Notes: generated by a model from the sequence alone, not told the origin. 39,858 nt of DNA from Azospirillum sp. B4 (GCF_000333275.1 NZ_BACU01000156.1:1-39858); one strand, 5' to 3'. Shown: positions 7,024 to 16,036, counted from the first letter of the stretch. A program made the numbers and translations.

Positions 7024-9093
7024 ATGAGCGACGGGGCGTTGACCAAGCTGGCGGTCTGGCATGCCGGCGAGAAGGCCATCCAGGAAAAGGTCGGTGTGGC
7101 CGACCGGATGGCGGGCGTGGGCCAGCGGGTGATTCGTGACTACCTGCCGGATCAGCACCGTGACTTTTACGCCCAGATCCCCTTCATCGTCGCCGGCACC
7201 GTCGACCGCCAGGGCGACGCCTGGGCCACGCTGCTGGCGGGCCGCCCGGGTTTCATCACCAGCCCCACCTCCCGGTCCCTGGACATCGACACCCGGCCCG
7301 ACCCCGCCGACCCGGCGGGCGAGGGGATGGCGGAGGGGGGCGCGATCGGCCTGCTGGGCATCGAGTTGCACACCCGCCGCCGCAATCGGGTGAACGGCAT
7401 TCTGCGCACCGGCACCGGCCCCTTCCGCTTCCAGGTCGACCAGAGCTTCGGCAACTGCCCCCAGTACATCCAGCTGCGCGACTATCGTTTTGAGCGCGAC
7501 CCCGCCCAGGCCCACACCGGCCCGGTGCTGGAGGGCGTGGAACTGGATGCCGAGGCGCGGCGCATGGTCGCGGCGGCGGACACCTTCTTCGTCGCGTCCT
7601 ATGTCGAGCGGGACGACCGCCGCCAGGTGGACGTCTCGCACCGTGGTGGCAGGGCGGGCTTCGTCCGCATCGCCGACGATGGCATGCTGACCATTCCCGA
7701 TTTCGCGGGGAACCTGTTCTTCGCCACGCTGGGGAACATCCTGGTGAACGGCAAGGCCGGGCTGGTCTTCATCGATTTTGAGACCGGCGACATGCTACAG
7801 CTGACCGGCGACGCCCAGGTGGTGCTGGACAGCCCCGAGATCGCGGCCTTCCAGGGGGCGGAGCGGCTGTGGACCTTCCGCGCCCGCCGGGTGGTGCGGC
7901 GGCCGGGCGCTTTCCCCCTGCGCTGGGATTTCCAGCGGGACGGCTGGTCGCCCAATTCCCTGATGACGGGCGACTGGGCGCAAACCGCCGACCGGTTGCG
8001 CGCGTCGGACCTGGCCACGCGCTGGCGGCCCTTCAAGGTGACCAAGGTGGTGGACGAATCCGCCGCCATCCGCTCCTTCCATCTGATGCCGGATGACGGC
8101 GCCGGCCTGGTCCCGCATGAGGCGGGGCAGCACCTGCCCATCCGCGTGGTCCTCCCGGGGGCGGACAAGCCCGTCATCCGCACCTACACCCTGTCGGTGG
8201 CGCCATCGGACGGCGTCTACCGTATCAGCGTGAAGCGTGACGGGCTGGTGTCCAGCCACCTGCACGACACCATCCGTGTGGGCGACGTCATCGAGGCGCG
8301 CGCCCCCGCCGGCGCCTTCACCATCGACGCCCATGAGAAGCGGCCGGCCGTGCTGCTGGGGGCCGGCGTGGGGATCACGCCCATGCTGGCCATGCTGCGC
8401 CACGTGGTCTATGAGGGGCTGCGCACCCGCGCTATCCGGCCGACCGTGCTGTTCCACGCCGCCCGGACCAAGGCGGAGCGCCCCTTCGACGCGGAACTGG
8501 CGGAACTGGTGGCTGCGGCCAGGGGCGCGGTGCGCGTCGTCCGGGTGCTGAGCGATGCCACGGACGCGGCGGAGGGGCCGGATTATGAGGCGGCTGGCCG
8601 CATCGACATGGCCTTGCTGGGCCGCTTCCTGCCCTTCAACGACTACGACTTCTACCTGTGCGGGCCGGGGCCGTTCATGCAGGCGGTCTATGATGGCCTG
8701 CGCGGCCTGAACATCGCCGACGGGCGCATCCATGCCGAGGCGTTCGGCCCGTCGTCGCTGGTGCGGACGGCCCCAGCGGCCGCCATTGCCGCCCCACCGC
8801 GCGAGCCGCCCGCCACCACGCCGGTGCCGGTGGTCTTCGCCAACGCGCTCAAGGAGGCGCGCTGGACGCCGGAATCGGGGACCCTGTTGGAATTGGCGGA
8901 GGCGCGGGGCCTGTCGCCCGAGTTCAGCTGCCGCTCCGGCACCTGCGGCAGTTGCCGCACCAAGGTTCTGTCGGGTGCCGTGACCTATGTGAAGGAGCCC
9001 ACCGCTCCGGTCGCGGCGGATGAGGCGCTGATTTGCTGCGCCGTTCCGGCCGCGCGGCCGGAGAACGCGGGGCCGCTGCAACTGGCCCTGTAA
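7024..9093 (+). CDS. Fusion oxidoreductase: PNPOx-like flavin domain + ferredoxin reductase + 2Fe-2S ferredoxin
   Basis: 690 residues. The ATG at 7024 is preceded by AAGGAGG; the frame is open back to 6961 but without a better start. Residues ~40-320 form a pyridoxamine-phosphate-oxidase-like split barrel (FYAQIPFIVAGTVD; GNLFFATLGNILVN). Residues ~335-440 form the FAD part of a ferredoxin-NADP reductase fold (RTYTLS near 385). Residues ~440-570 form the NAD(P)H part (LLGAGVGITPMLAML near 443; CGPGPFMQAVYDGL near 545). Residues ~605-690 form a plant-type 2Fe-2S ferredoxin with CRSGTCGSC near 636 and a last Cys in ICC near the end. Electrons should run NAD(P)H to FAD to 2Fe-2S, with the N-terminal domain as a further flavin site. 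The substrate is unknown. It sits 63 bases after the GST gene. Confidence 0.9.
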   Translation: MSDGALTKLAVWHAGEKAIQEKVGVADRMAGVGQRVIRDYLPDQHRDFYAQIPFIVAGTVDRQGDAWATLLAGRPGFITSPTSRSLDIDTRPDPADPAGEGMAEGGAIGLLGIELHTRRRNRVNGILRTGTGPFRFQVDQSFGNCPQYIQLRDYRFERDPAQAHTGPVLEGVELDAEARRMVAAADTFFVASYVERDDRRQVDVSHRGGRAGFVRIADDGMLTIPDFAGNLFFATLGNILVNGKAGLVFIDFETGDMLQLTGDAQVVLDSPEIAAFQGAERLWTFRARRVVRRPGAFPLRWDFQRDGWSPNSLMTGDWAQTADRLRASDLATRWRPFKVTKVVDESAAIRSFHLMPDDGAGLVPHEAGQHLPIRVVLPGADKPVIRTYTLSVAPSDGVYRISVKRDGLVSSHLHDTIRVGDVIEARAPAGAFTIDAHEKRPAVLLGAGVGITPMLAMLRHVVYEGLRTRAIRPTVLFHAARTKAERPFDAELAELVAAARGAVRVVRVLSDATDAAEGPDYEAAGRIDMALLGRFLPFNDYDFYLCGPGPFMQAVYDGLRGLNIADGRIHAEAFGPSSLVRTAPAAAIAAPPREPPATTPVPVVFANALKEARWTPESGTLLELAEARGLSPEFSCRSGTCGSCRTKVLSGAVTYVKEPTAPVAADEALICCAVPAARPENAGPLQLAL

Positions 9094-9107
9094 CGGGAGA
9101 AACGACA

Positions 9108-9314
9108 ATGTTCACTCTATTGACCCCGGAGGCCCTGGACATGGCCTCCGAAGCCGCCCGGCTACTTTTCGCTTGGCTTCGCGGCGCGATCGCCGGCCCC
9201 GCCCTCGGCGGTGACGTCGACCTGCGGGGCACGCTGGCCAAGGGTGACCTGCCCGCCACCGTGCGGGAGCGCATCGCGCTGGCCATCGCCGAAATCAACG
9301 GCTGCGAATACTGA
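9108..9314 (+). pseudogene. Carboxymuconolactone decarboxylase/AhpD-like protein, N-terminal half ending at the active-site Cys
   Basis: 68 residues starting 14 bases after the fusion oxidoreductase stop, with GGGAGA upstream. The sequence VRERIALAIAEINGCEY is the AhpD-family approach to the CxxC active site, but a TGA follows exactly where the second Cys codon (TGC/TGT) is expected. The family continues with ~100 more residues. The C-terminal half is found in the next frame (9325-9633). Either the gene is broken by a nonsense change plus an insertion/frameshift, or it is expressed as two parts. Confidence 0.7.
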
Positions 9315-9324
9315 GGGGGATGTC

Positions 9325-9633
9325 ATGACGGCCTTCGCTTTGGATGGACGCGCGCGCCTGTCGATTGAACTGGCCCTCACCGCTGGCGATCCCGACCCCG
9401 GGCAGGAGGCGGAGGCACGCGGGATGGGCATGACCGGGGCGGAGATCGATGCCGCCCGCCGCGGTCGCAGCTTCGACGTGCGCACCTCGCTGGCCTTGGC
9501 ATTGGTCCTGGCGGCGGGGGAAGCGGAGGACCGGCGCCGGGAATGCCGCGCGCGGGCCCTGCGGGCCGGCATTCCTGAGGACGTTTGCCGGGAGATCGAA
9601 ACCCTGGCTGGAAAGGCGCATCGCCATGCGTGA
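9325..9633 (+). pseudogene. Carboxymuconolactone decarboxylase/AhpD-like protein, C-terminal half
   Basis: 102 residues, in a different frame from the N-terminal half, with its own strong Shine-Dalgarno-like GAGGGGG. From about residue 30 it matches the AhpD-family second half: GMTGAEIDAARRGRS, then an alanine-rich helix (SLALALVLAAG) and a final AGIPEDVCREIETLAG. The first ~30 residues do not fit the family and may be inserted sequence. Because each half has a ribosome site, a split two-chain protein is possible, but the single remaining Cys of the CxxC site argues that peroxidase activity is lost. Confidence 0.55.
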
Positions 9634-10009
9634 CCTGGAAGCGGCCGTGGAAACGGCTGATGAAATGGAACCCCCGATCCGGCGTTGGGCCCGCGCGCGC
9701 TGGGACGGCACGCGTTGGGACAGTACGCGTTGGGACAGTACGCGTTGGGACGGTACACTGGCCCCGCCCGACTATTTGCGGGACATCGTCATCCAGGATC
9801 CGTGTACTTATACAACGGCATTTGATCGTGACCGCTCAAATGCCCCTCACTCGCCGGGCGCGGCCATCCGGCCGCTTGGCTGTCCTCGATTTCCAGTCCG
9901 CCTTCGGCTCCCCGGAAATCTCCGGCGCCCGCAGTCGCGGGCTACAGCGGCACGAGTCGATATCTCGTGCCGCTGGTATTATGCGGAGTTTCTGGCCCGA
10001 TTGATGTGA
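9626..10009 (+). CDS. Doubtful small ORF with RWD repeats
   Basis: 127 codons. The ATG overlaps the stop of the preceding ORF (ATGCGTGA), which suggests translational coupling. The first ~60 residues include four five-residue RWDGT/RWDST units coded by a 15-bp tandem repeat. The rest is rich in Pro and Arg and reads like noncoding DNA; it crosses a hairpin at 9945-9975 and stops just before the LysR gene. No family is recognised. It could be a real short coupled peptide ending elsewhere, or chance. Confidence 0.22.
   Translation: MRDLEAAVETADEMEPPIRRWARARWDGTRWDSTRWDSTRWDGTLAPPDYLRDIVIQDPCTYTTAFDRDRSNAPHSPGAAIRPLGCPRFPVRLRLPGNLRRPQSRATAARVDISCRWYYAEFLARLM
9696..9755 (+). repeat. 15-bp tandem repeat, four copies
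   Basis: Four copies of a 15-bp unit, consensus CGCGTTGGGACAGTA, at 9696-9710, 9711-9725, 9726-9740 and 9741-9755. Copies 2 and 3 are identical; copies 1 and 4 differ by 1-3 bases. A unit divisible by three keeps the frame of the overlapping small ORF. Confidence 0.9.
9945..9975. promoter_or_regulatory. 12-bp inverted repeat upstream of the LysR gene
   Basis: CAGCGGCACGAG and CTCGTGCCGCTG form perfect 12-bp arms around a 7-base spacer (9945-9956, 9964-9975), 45 bases before the LysR start. It could be the LysR autoregulatory operator, a transcript hairpin, or part of a dispersed palindromic element: a similar GGCACGA/TCGTGCC hairpin occurs at 20699-20719. Confidence 0.5.
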
Positions 10010-10020
10010 GGACGGGGGCG

Positions 10021-10911
10021 ATGGATCGTTGGCAGGCCATGCGGATCTTCGTGAAGGTGGCGGAGACGGAGAGCTTCGCGGCCGCCGCGCGGCACATGCA
10101 CCTGAGCGCGCCGGTGGTCACCCGCACCATCGCGGCGCTGGAGGAGACCATCGGCGCCAGGCTGTTCGTGCGCACCACCCGCTCGGTCAAGTTGACGGAG
10201 GCGGGCGGGCGCTATTTCGAGGATTGCCGGCGCATCCTGGCCGACATCGTGGAGGCGGAGGCCGCCGCCGCCGGGTCGTACGCCACGCCGTCGGGGTTGC
10301 TGACCGTCACCGCGTCGCTGCTGTTCGGGCAGATGTATGTGCTTCCCATCGTCACCGAGTATCTGGACGCCCATGCCGCCATGGCGGCGCGCACCTTCTT
10401 CATCGACCGCCCGGTGAACATGGTGGAGGAGGGCGTGGACGTCGCCGTGCGCATCGGCCGCCTGCCGGACTCGGGCTTCACCGCCATCAAGGTGGGCAGC
10501 GTGCGCCGCGTGGTCTGCGGCTCCCCGGCCTATTTCGAGACGCACGGCGTGCCCACCACACCGGCGGACCTGAAGGACCATCGCATCGCCGTCTCCACCA
10601 GCGCCTGGGCTTCACCGGAATGGCGCTTCGCCAATGACCAGCGGGTGGTGGTCCATCCGACCCTGCACTGCAATACCAACGAGGCGGCGATCGCCACGGC
10701 GGCGACCGGCTGGGGGCTGACCCGGGTGCTGCACTACCAGATCGGCCCGGCCTTGCTGGAGGGCCGGCTGCAGGTCGTCCTCGGCGAGCATGAGGAGCCG
10801 CCGCTGCCCATCCATGTGCTGTATCCGGAGGGGCGCCACGCGCCGGCCAAGGTGCGGGCCTTCATCGACCTGGCGGTGGATCGCCTCAGGTCCAACCGTC
10901 TTCTGAACTGA
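10021..10911 (+). CDS. LysR-family transcriptional regulator
   Basis: 296 residues from the ATG at 10021 (MDRWQAMRIFVKVAE), the usual LysR N-terminus. The winged HTH is at residues 3-62 (SFAAAARHMHLSAPVVTRTIAALEE... split motif; RLFVRTTRSVKLTEAG). The effector domain follows, of the subgroup with GVDVAVRIGRLPDSG. It lies directly downstream of the GST/oxidoreductase group on the same strand and may control it. The effector is unknown. Confidence 0.93.
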   Translation: MDRWQAMRIFVKVAETESFAAAARHMHLSAPVVTRTIAALEETIGARLFVRTTRSVKLTEAGGRYFEDCRRILADIVEAEAAAAGSYATPSGLLTVTASLLFGQMYVLPIVTEYLDAHAAMAARTFFIDRPVNMVEEGVDVAVRIGRLPDSGFTAIKVGSVRRVVCGSPAYFETHGVPTTPADLKDHRIAVSTSAWASPEWRFANDQRVVVHPTLHCNTNEAAIATAATGWGLTRVLHYQIGPALLEGRLQVVLGEHEEPPLPIHVLYPEGRHAPAKVRAFIDLAVDRLRSNRLLN

Positions 10912-10942
10912 CCGCAGTCCACGGGCGCACGCCGCTCCGCCG

Positions 10943-11704
10943 TCAGACGCCCGCGCGTCGGCGCAATTCGTCGCGCTTGGCCGCCACCTCGGCGCGGGCG
11001 CGTTGCACGGCCTCCATCTCGGTCGCCTCCAGCAGGCCCTCGATGACGCGGCCCAGGTGGTCGCGCATGGCAGCACGGGCGGCTTGGGGATCGCGGGCGG
11101 CCAGGCTGTGCACGATGCGCTGGTGCTCCTCCACCCGGGGGTGGTCGCCCACGGCGCGGGCACGGTCCAGCATGGCCATGCACAGGGGCGATTTGTAGCG
11201 CATGTCCCATAGCTGCTCGACCACGCCCACCAGCGCGGTGTTGCGGCTGGCGCGGGCGATGGTCAGATGGAAGCGGCGGTCAGCCTTTTCCCCCACCGCA
11301 TGGCGTGCGTTCTCCTCCCCGATCTCCGTCAGCAGGGCTGTCAGTTCCGCCAGCTCCCCGTCCGTGATGGTGGTGGCCGCCAGGGCCGCCACCTCGCCCT
11401 CGACCAGGCGGCGGGCTTCGGTCAGCTCGAACGCGCCGATGTCCAGCTCCGCCGTCGTCTCCTGCGCCGGCAGCTGATCGGTGACATAGATGCCGGAGCC
11501 GTGGCGCGCCTCCACCAGGCCCAGGATCTCAAGGGTGATCATGGCCTCGCGCACCGTCGGCCGGCTGACGTCGAAGGTTTCCGCCAGGTCGCGTTCGGAC
11601 GGCAGGCGCCGGCCGGGGCCGTACACGCCTTGGCGAATGTCGGCGGCGATGGCGTCGGCCACCTGGCGGTACAGCCGCTGGCCGTTGGCGGGGATGGGCA
11701 GCAT
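10943..11704 (-). CDS. GntR-family regulator, UxuR/ExuR-like (FCD domain)
   Basis: 253 residues. The N-terminal winged HTH (residues ~9-78) reads GRRLPSERDLAETFDVSRP, then VREAMITLEI and GLVEARHGSGIYV, closely like the hexuronate repressors UxuR/ExuR. The FCD effector domain spans ~95-235 (FELTEARRLVEGEVAALAA; DRRFHLTIARASRN; HQRIVHSLAARDPQAAR with the metal/ligand His residues). It diverges from the mannonate dehydratase gene, and the shared 193-base region holds a UxuR-type palindrome (11818-11834). It probably represses that gene until a hexuronate-derived ligand appears. Confidence 0.93.
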   Translation of the reverse strand: MLPIPANGQRLYRQVADAIAADIRQGVYGPGRRLPSERDLAETFDVSRPTVREAMITLEILGLVEARHGSGIYVTDQLPAQETTAELDIGAFELTEARRLVEGEVAALAATTITDGELAELTALLTEIGEENARHAVGEKADRRFHLTIARASRNTALVGVVEQLWDMRYKSPLCMAMLDRARAVGDHPRVEEHQRIVHSLAARDPQAARAAMRDHLGRVIEGLLEATEMEAVQRARAEVAAKRDELRRRAGV

Positions 11705-11817
11705 GCGGGTGCTCTGACCAGATCGGGGGCGGGGTGACGGCAGAATAGGGCAGGGGCTACGTGCTCCGCCACCCCTATGTCACGTTCTTGACAGACCTCT
11801 TACCCTGTGGAAGACAT

Positions 11818-11834
11818 AATTGGTAAGACCAATT
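11818..11834. promoter_or_regulatory. UxuR-type operator between the GntR gene and mannonate dehydratase
   Basis: AATTGGT-AAG-ACCAATT is a perfect 7+3+7 palindrome. It fits the FadR/UxuR-subfamily pattern TGGT-N3-ACCA, and UxuR sites of enterobacteria are known to read ATTGGT..ACCAAT. A TTGACA -35-like hexamer lies at 11788-11793; the -10 is less clear (around 11812-11820), so the palindrome would overlap the transcription start toward the dehydratase gene. Confidence 0.85.
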
Positions 11835-11897
11835 TTGCGGGCGCGCTCGTCAGGCCGGCCGACGAAGCGCCCGATCCACTGGTGAAAGTTGGACCTG

Positions 11898-13109
11898 ATG
11901 TTGAAGATCAAGGACGCCCGGGTGGTGGTCACCTGCCCCGGCCGCAATTTCGTGACGTTGCGCATCGAGACGGCGGACGGGCTGTACGGCTTGGGCGACG
12001 CCACCCTGAACGGCCGCGAGTTGGCGGTGGTCAGCTATCTGGCGGACCATGTCATTCCCTGCCTGATCGGCCGGGACGCCCACCAGATCGAGGACATCTG
12101 GCAGTACCTGTACAGGGGCGCCTACTGGCGCCGGGGACCTGTCACCATGTCGGCCATCGCCGCCGTGGACATGGCGCTGTGGGACATCAAGGCCAAGGCG
12201 GCCAACATGCCGCTGTACCAGTTGCTGGGCGGCGCCTGCCGCACCGGCGTCATGGTCTATGGCCACGCCAACGGCCAGACCATCGAGGAAACGGTGGAGG
12301 AGGCGCGCAAATACCAGGCCCTGGGCTACAAGGCCATCCGTCTGCAATCCGGCGTGCCGGGTCTGTCCTCCACCTACGGCGTTTCCGGCGACAAGATGTT
12401 CTATGAGCCGGCGGACGGCTCCCTGCCGACGGAGAACGTCTGGTCCACGGCCAAATACATGCGCACCGTGCCCCGGTTGTTCGAGGCGGCGCGCTTGGCC
12501 CTGGGCGATGAGGTGCACCTGCTGCACGACGTCCACCACCGACTGACCCCCATCGAGGCTGGGCACCTGGGAAAAAGCCTGGAGCCCTACCGCCCCTTCT
12601 GGCTGGAGGACGCCACGCCGGCGGAAAACCAGGAGGCCTTCCGCCTGATCCGCCAGCACACCACCACGCCCCTGGCGGTGGGGGAGGTGTTCAACACCAT
12701 CTGGGACTGTAAGGACCTGATCCAGAACCAGCTGATCGACTACATCCGCGCCACGGTGGTCCACGCGGGCGGCATCACCCATCTGCGGCGCATCGCCAGC
12801 CTGGCCGATCTTTACCAGGTGCGTACCGGCTGCCACGGCGCCACCGACCTGTCGCCCGTGGCCATGGCGGCGGCCCTGCATTTCGACCTGTCCATCCCCA
12901 ACTTCGGTGTCCAGGAATACATGCGCCACACGGCGGAGACGGATGCCGTCTTCCCCCACGCCTATAGCTTCAAGGATGGTTACCTGCACCCCGGCGACGT
13001 CCCCGGCCTGGGTGTGGACCTGGATGAGGAACTGGCGGCCAAGTACCCCTACAGCCGCGCCTTCCTGCCGGTGAACCGTCTGGAAGACGGCACCCTGTAT
13101 AACTGGTAA
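11898..13109 (+). CDS. manD: D-mannonate dehydratase (enolase superfamily, RspA/ManD type)
   Basis: 403 residues from the ATG at 11898; a TTG nine bases earlier is the alternative. It matches the ManD group of the enolase superfamily almost throughout: [63 protein letters not shown], then VMVYGHANG and the barrel metal ligands (Asp in LLHDVHHRL, Glu in [12 protein letters not shown], Glu in VGEVFN). ManD converts D-mannonate to 2-keto-3-deoxygluconate in hexuronate breakdown. The other pathway genes are not in the window. The family also has low-activity members, so the substrate is likely but not certain. The operator upstream and UxuR-like neighbour support the mannonate call. Confidence 0.92.
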   Translation: MLKIKDARVVVTCPGRNFVTLRIETADGLYGLGDATLNGRELAVVSYLADHVIPCLIGRDAHQIEDIWQYLYRGAYWRRGPVTMSAIAAVDMALWDIKAKAANMPLYQLLGGACRTGVMVYGHANGQTIEETVEEARKYQALGYKAIRLQSGVPGLSSTYGVSGDKMFYEPADGSLPTENVWSTAKYMRTVPRLFEAARLALGDEVHLLHDVHHRLTPIEAGHLGKSLEPYRPFWLEDATPAENQEAFRLIRQHTTTPLAVGEVFNTIWDCKDLIQNQLIDYIRATVVHAGGITHLRRIASLADLYQVRTGCHGATDLSPVAMAAALHFDLSIPNFGVQEYMRHTAETDAVFPHAYSFKDGYLHPGDVPGLGVDLDEELAAKYPYSRAFLPVNRLEDGTLYNW

Positions 13110-13339
13110 GGAAAGCTGGTAAGGGTGATCCCGTGCGCCTTCAGGTTCGTGGGCGCAATGAGGTATGACCACAAAGGTTCGGAATCGGTGACCGCTTTTT
13201 CCCAGCTGCGGCCGGACCCCACGTTTTCGAGGATCAAGCGCCGGGAAACCGGTAGCTTGAGGTCAGCCGGACGCTGCGGGTGGCAGTCCCGCCGTCCGGC
13301 GCCGTGCCCAAGAACAATGCCTGGAAGGAAGGAACCTCC

Positions 13340-16036
13340 ATGCCGTCCCGTGCCGTGCGCCGCCTGAGCCGCAAGCGCCTTCACACCACCCTGGCGGTGG
13401 CCGCAATCGCCCTCATGGTCCCCCTGATGGCTGCCGGGATGGCCGGGCGGGCGGGTGCGGACGAGCGGCGCGAGCTCCCGCTCAGTGCCGGCTGGCAGTT
13501 CCACCAGGGCGATGTCGCGGGGGCCGAGGCGCCGTCCTTCAATGACAAGGGCTGGCCCACGGTCTCCCTGCCGCACACCTGGAACCGCCTGGGTGGAACG
13601 GCGACGCGCGACCCGGGCTATAACGCCGTGCGCGGGGCCGGCTGGTACCGCCTGCGCTTCACCCCGCCGGCCGATCATGCCGGGCGTAAGGTGTGGCTGC
13701 AGTTCGACGGCGCCAGCATCAACACGGAGGTCTGGCTGAACGGGCGTAAGCTGGGTGCGCATAAGGGCGCCTTCGGCCGCTTCCGCTTCGACGCCACCCC
13801 CGCCCTGAGGATGGGCAAGGCCAATGTGCTGGCGGTCCGAACGGACAATTCCAGCCCGGCGGTGCCGGGGTCGCCCACCACGGACGTCATCCCCATGTCC
13901 GGCGATTTCTTCCTGTTCGGCGGGCTCTATCGCCAGGTCTCGCTGATCGCCACCGATCCAGTGCACATCGACATGCTGGATTGGGGGGGCCCCGGCGTCT
14001 ACGCCCACACCGCCGGCATCGACGATGGTGGCGCGTCGATCGAGGTGACGGCCCGGGTGAAGAACGACGGGACCACGGGACAGCAACTGGTGGTGAGGAC
14101 CGCCATCCTGGACGCGGCCGGGGCCACGGTGGCGACCGACAGCCACCCGCTGACGCTGGCCGCCGGCGCGCTGGACGAACCGGTCCAGACCCTGTCCGTG
14201 CCTAACGCGCACCTGTGGGACGGCCGCGCCGACCCCTACCTCTACCGCGTGGTGACGCGGGTGGAGACGGGGGCGGGCCAGTTGCTGGACCAGGTGAGCC
14301 AGCCCCTGGGCATCCGCAGCTTCCGGTTCGACCCCGACCAGGGCTTTTTCCTGAACGGCAAGCACCTGCCCCTGCACGGCGTTTCCCGCCACCAGGACCG
14401 GCCAGGCGAAGGCTGGGCCATCACGGCGGCGGATCAGGCGCAGGACATGGACATCATGCTGGACCTGGGCGTCAACACCCTGCGTCTGGCGCACTATCAG
14501 CACGACCAGGCCATCTACGACCTGGCGGACCGGGACGGCGTGGTCGTCTGGGCGGAAATCCCCCTGGTCAACCGCACGGCGCCGGAAACGCCGGAGGGGG
14601 ACAAGGGCGTCACTTCCAAGGATTTCGCCGCCAACGCCGACAGCCAGCTGCATGAGCTGATCAAGCAAAACTACAACCACCCCAGTATCGTCACCTGGTC
14701 CATCGGCAACGAGGTGAACCTGATGGCCGCCAGCGGTCATGGCGTCAGCAATGCCCGGCCGCTGCTGACCCAGTTGAACCAGGCGGCCTATGAGCTGGAC
14801 CACACCCGTCCCACCACCATGGCCGATTGCTGCGAGCCCTGGCCCGACCAGCCCAAGCCCGGCGTGGACGTGGTGGCGGAGATCACGGACCTCCTGGGCT
14901 ACAACCGCTATCAGGGCTGGTACTACGACAAGCCGGAGGATCTGGGGCCCGTTCTGGATAGGCTGCACAAGCTGCACCCCCACCTGCCCCTGTCGGTCAG
15001 CGAATATGGCGGCGGTGGCGGCCTGACCCAGCATACCGATGAGGTCCAGACGGGTGTCGTCTACCCCAAGGGCCATTTCCATCCGGAGGAACTGGAAAGC
15101 CGCCTGCATGAGATATGGTGGGCGCAGCTGAAGGCGCGGCCCTATCTCTGGGGCACCTACATCTGGAACATGTTCGACTTCGCCAGCGACAGCCGTACCG
15201 AGGGCGACATGATCGACACCAATGACAAGGGCCTGGTGTCCTACGACCGCAGGGTGAAGAAGGACGTGTTCTTTTTCTACAAGGCGGACTGGAGCGACCA
15301 GCCGGTGCTGCACCTGAATGGCCGCCGTTATGTCGACCGCGCCTATCCCGTCACCGACGTCCAGGCCTACAGCAACGCCAGCGCCGCGCGCCTCAGCCTG
15401 AACGGCCGCGACCTGGGCACGGTGCCCTGCGCCGACCACATCTGCCGCTGGCCGGCGGTGAGGCTGGACGGCGGCGACAACGTTCTGACCGCCACCGCGG
15501 ACATCAAGGGCCAGCCGGTCACGGACAGCATCACATGGCGATTCGGCGGCCGCGCGGATGAGATCCGCATCCGCGCCGGCGCCTCGGCGGGCCTGAGGAC
15601 GACCGTGGGCGCCCGCTACGGCTCCGACGCCTTCGTCACCGGCGGCACGCCGCACGATCGCAACCCAGGGCCGGAGCAGGGCAAGCCGGACGTGGTCATC
15701 CCCGCCGTCACCGGCACGCCCGATCCGGCGCTGTACGAAACCTACCGCGAGGGTGCGTTCCGTTACCGCGTGCCGGTGCCGGCCGGCCGCTATCAGGTGA
15801 CGCTGCGCTTCACCGAGCCGGCGCTGGCGGCGGGCGCCCGCGTCTTCGACGTCGCCGCCAACGACCAGGTGGTGGTGAAGGGCCTGGACGTGGCGGCGGA
15901 GGCCGGGGGTCCCCTGAAGGCGCTGGACCGCAGGGTGATGGTGGAGGTCAAGGGCGGCGACGGCCTGGTCCTGGACTTCCGTCCCATCGCCGGCCAGGCG
16001 GTGGTATCCGCCATCGACGTGGTGGCCGCGCGGTGA
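13340..16036 (+). CDS. Secreted glycoside hydrolase family 2 enzyme with malectin-like C-terminal domain
   Basis: 898 residues from the ATG at 13340, preceded by GGAAGGAA. There is an N-terminal signal peptide (~40 residues, RRLSRKRL then a hydrophobic core). Then come a GH2 sugar-binding domain (GWYRLRFTPPADHAG; VWLNGRKLGAHKG), an immunoglobulin-like domain, and a TIM barrel with the acid/base Glu458 in TWSIGNEVN and the nucleophile Glu555 in SVSEYGG. A beta domain follows from ~650, and residues ~760-898 resemble malectin/CBM57. Retaining beta-galactosidases and beta-glucuronidases share this plan. Sitting after mannonate dehydratase, it may release hexuronic acids from a polysaccharide, but beta-galactosidase is equally possible by sequence alone. 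Confidence 0.92.
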   Translation: MPSRAVRRLSRKRLHTTLAVAAIALMVPLMAAGMAGRAGADERRELPLSAGWQFHQGDVAGAEAPSFNDKGWPTVSLPHTWNRLGGTATRDPGYNAVRGAGWYRLRFTPPADHAGRKVWLQFDGASINTEVWLNGRKLGAHKGAFGRFRFDATPALRMGKANVLAVRTDNSSPAVPGSPTTDVIPMSGDFFLFGGLYRQVSLIATDPVHIDMLDWGGPGVYAHTAGIDDGGASIEVTARVKNDGTTGQQLVVRTAILDAAGATVATDSHPLTLAAGALDEPVQTLSVPNAHLWDGRADPYLYRVVTRVETGAGQLLDQVSQPLGIRSFRFDPDQGFFLNGKHLPLHGVSRHQDRPGEGWAITAADQAQDMDIMLDLGVNTLRLAHYQHDQAIYDLADRDGVVVWAEIPLVNRTAPETPEGDKGVTSKDFAANADSQLHELIKQNYNHPSIVTWSIGNEVNLMAASGHGVSNARPLLTQLNQAAYELDHTRPTTMADCCEPWPDQPKPGVDVVAEITDLLGYNRYQGWYYDKPEDLGPVLDRLHKLHPHLPLSVSEYGGGGGLTQHTDEVQTGVVYPKGHFHPEELESRLHEIWWAQLKARPYLWGTYIWNMFDFASDSRTEGDMIDTNDKGLVSYDRRVKKDVFFFYKADWSDQPVLHLNGRRYVDRAYPVTDVQAYSNASAARLSLNGRDLGTVPCADHICRWPAVRLDGGDNVLTATADIKGQPVTDSITWRFGGRADEIRIRAGASAGLRTTVGARYGSDAFVTGGTPHDRNPGPEQGKPDVVIPAVTGTPDPALYETYREGAFRYRVPVPAGRYQVTLRFTEPALAAGARVFDVAANDQVVVKGLDVAAEAGGPLKALDRRVMVEVKGGDGLVLDFRPIAGQAVVSAIDVVAAR

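Noticed and set aside
9312..9314. TGA as a selenocysteine codon in the AhpD-like gene
   Set aside because: The frame after TGA does not continue with the family sequence and no SECIS-like hairpin is evident just downstream.
9162..9758. Minus-strand ORF beginning with repeated NAYCP units resembling pentapeptide repeats
   Set aside because: Only four units, made by the 15-bp tandem repeat, and the rest is antisense to the AhpD-like halves.
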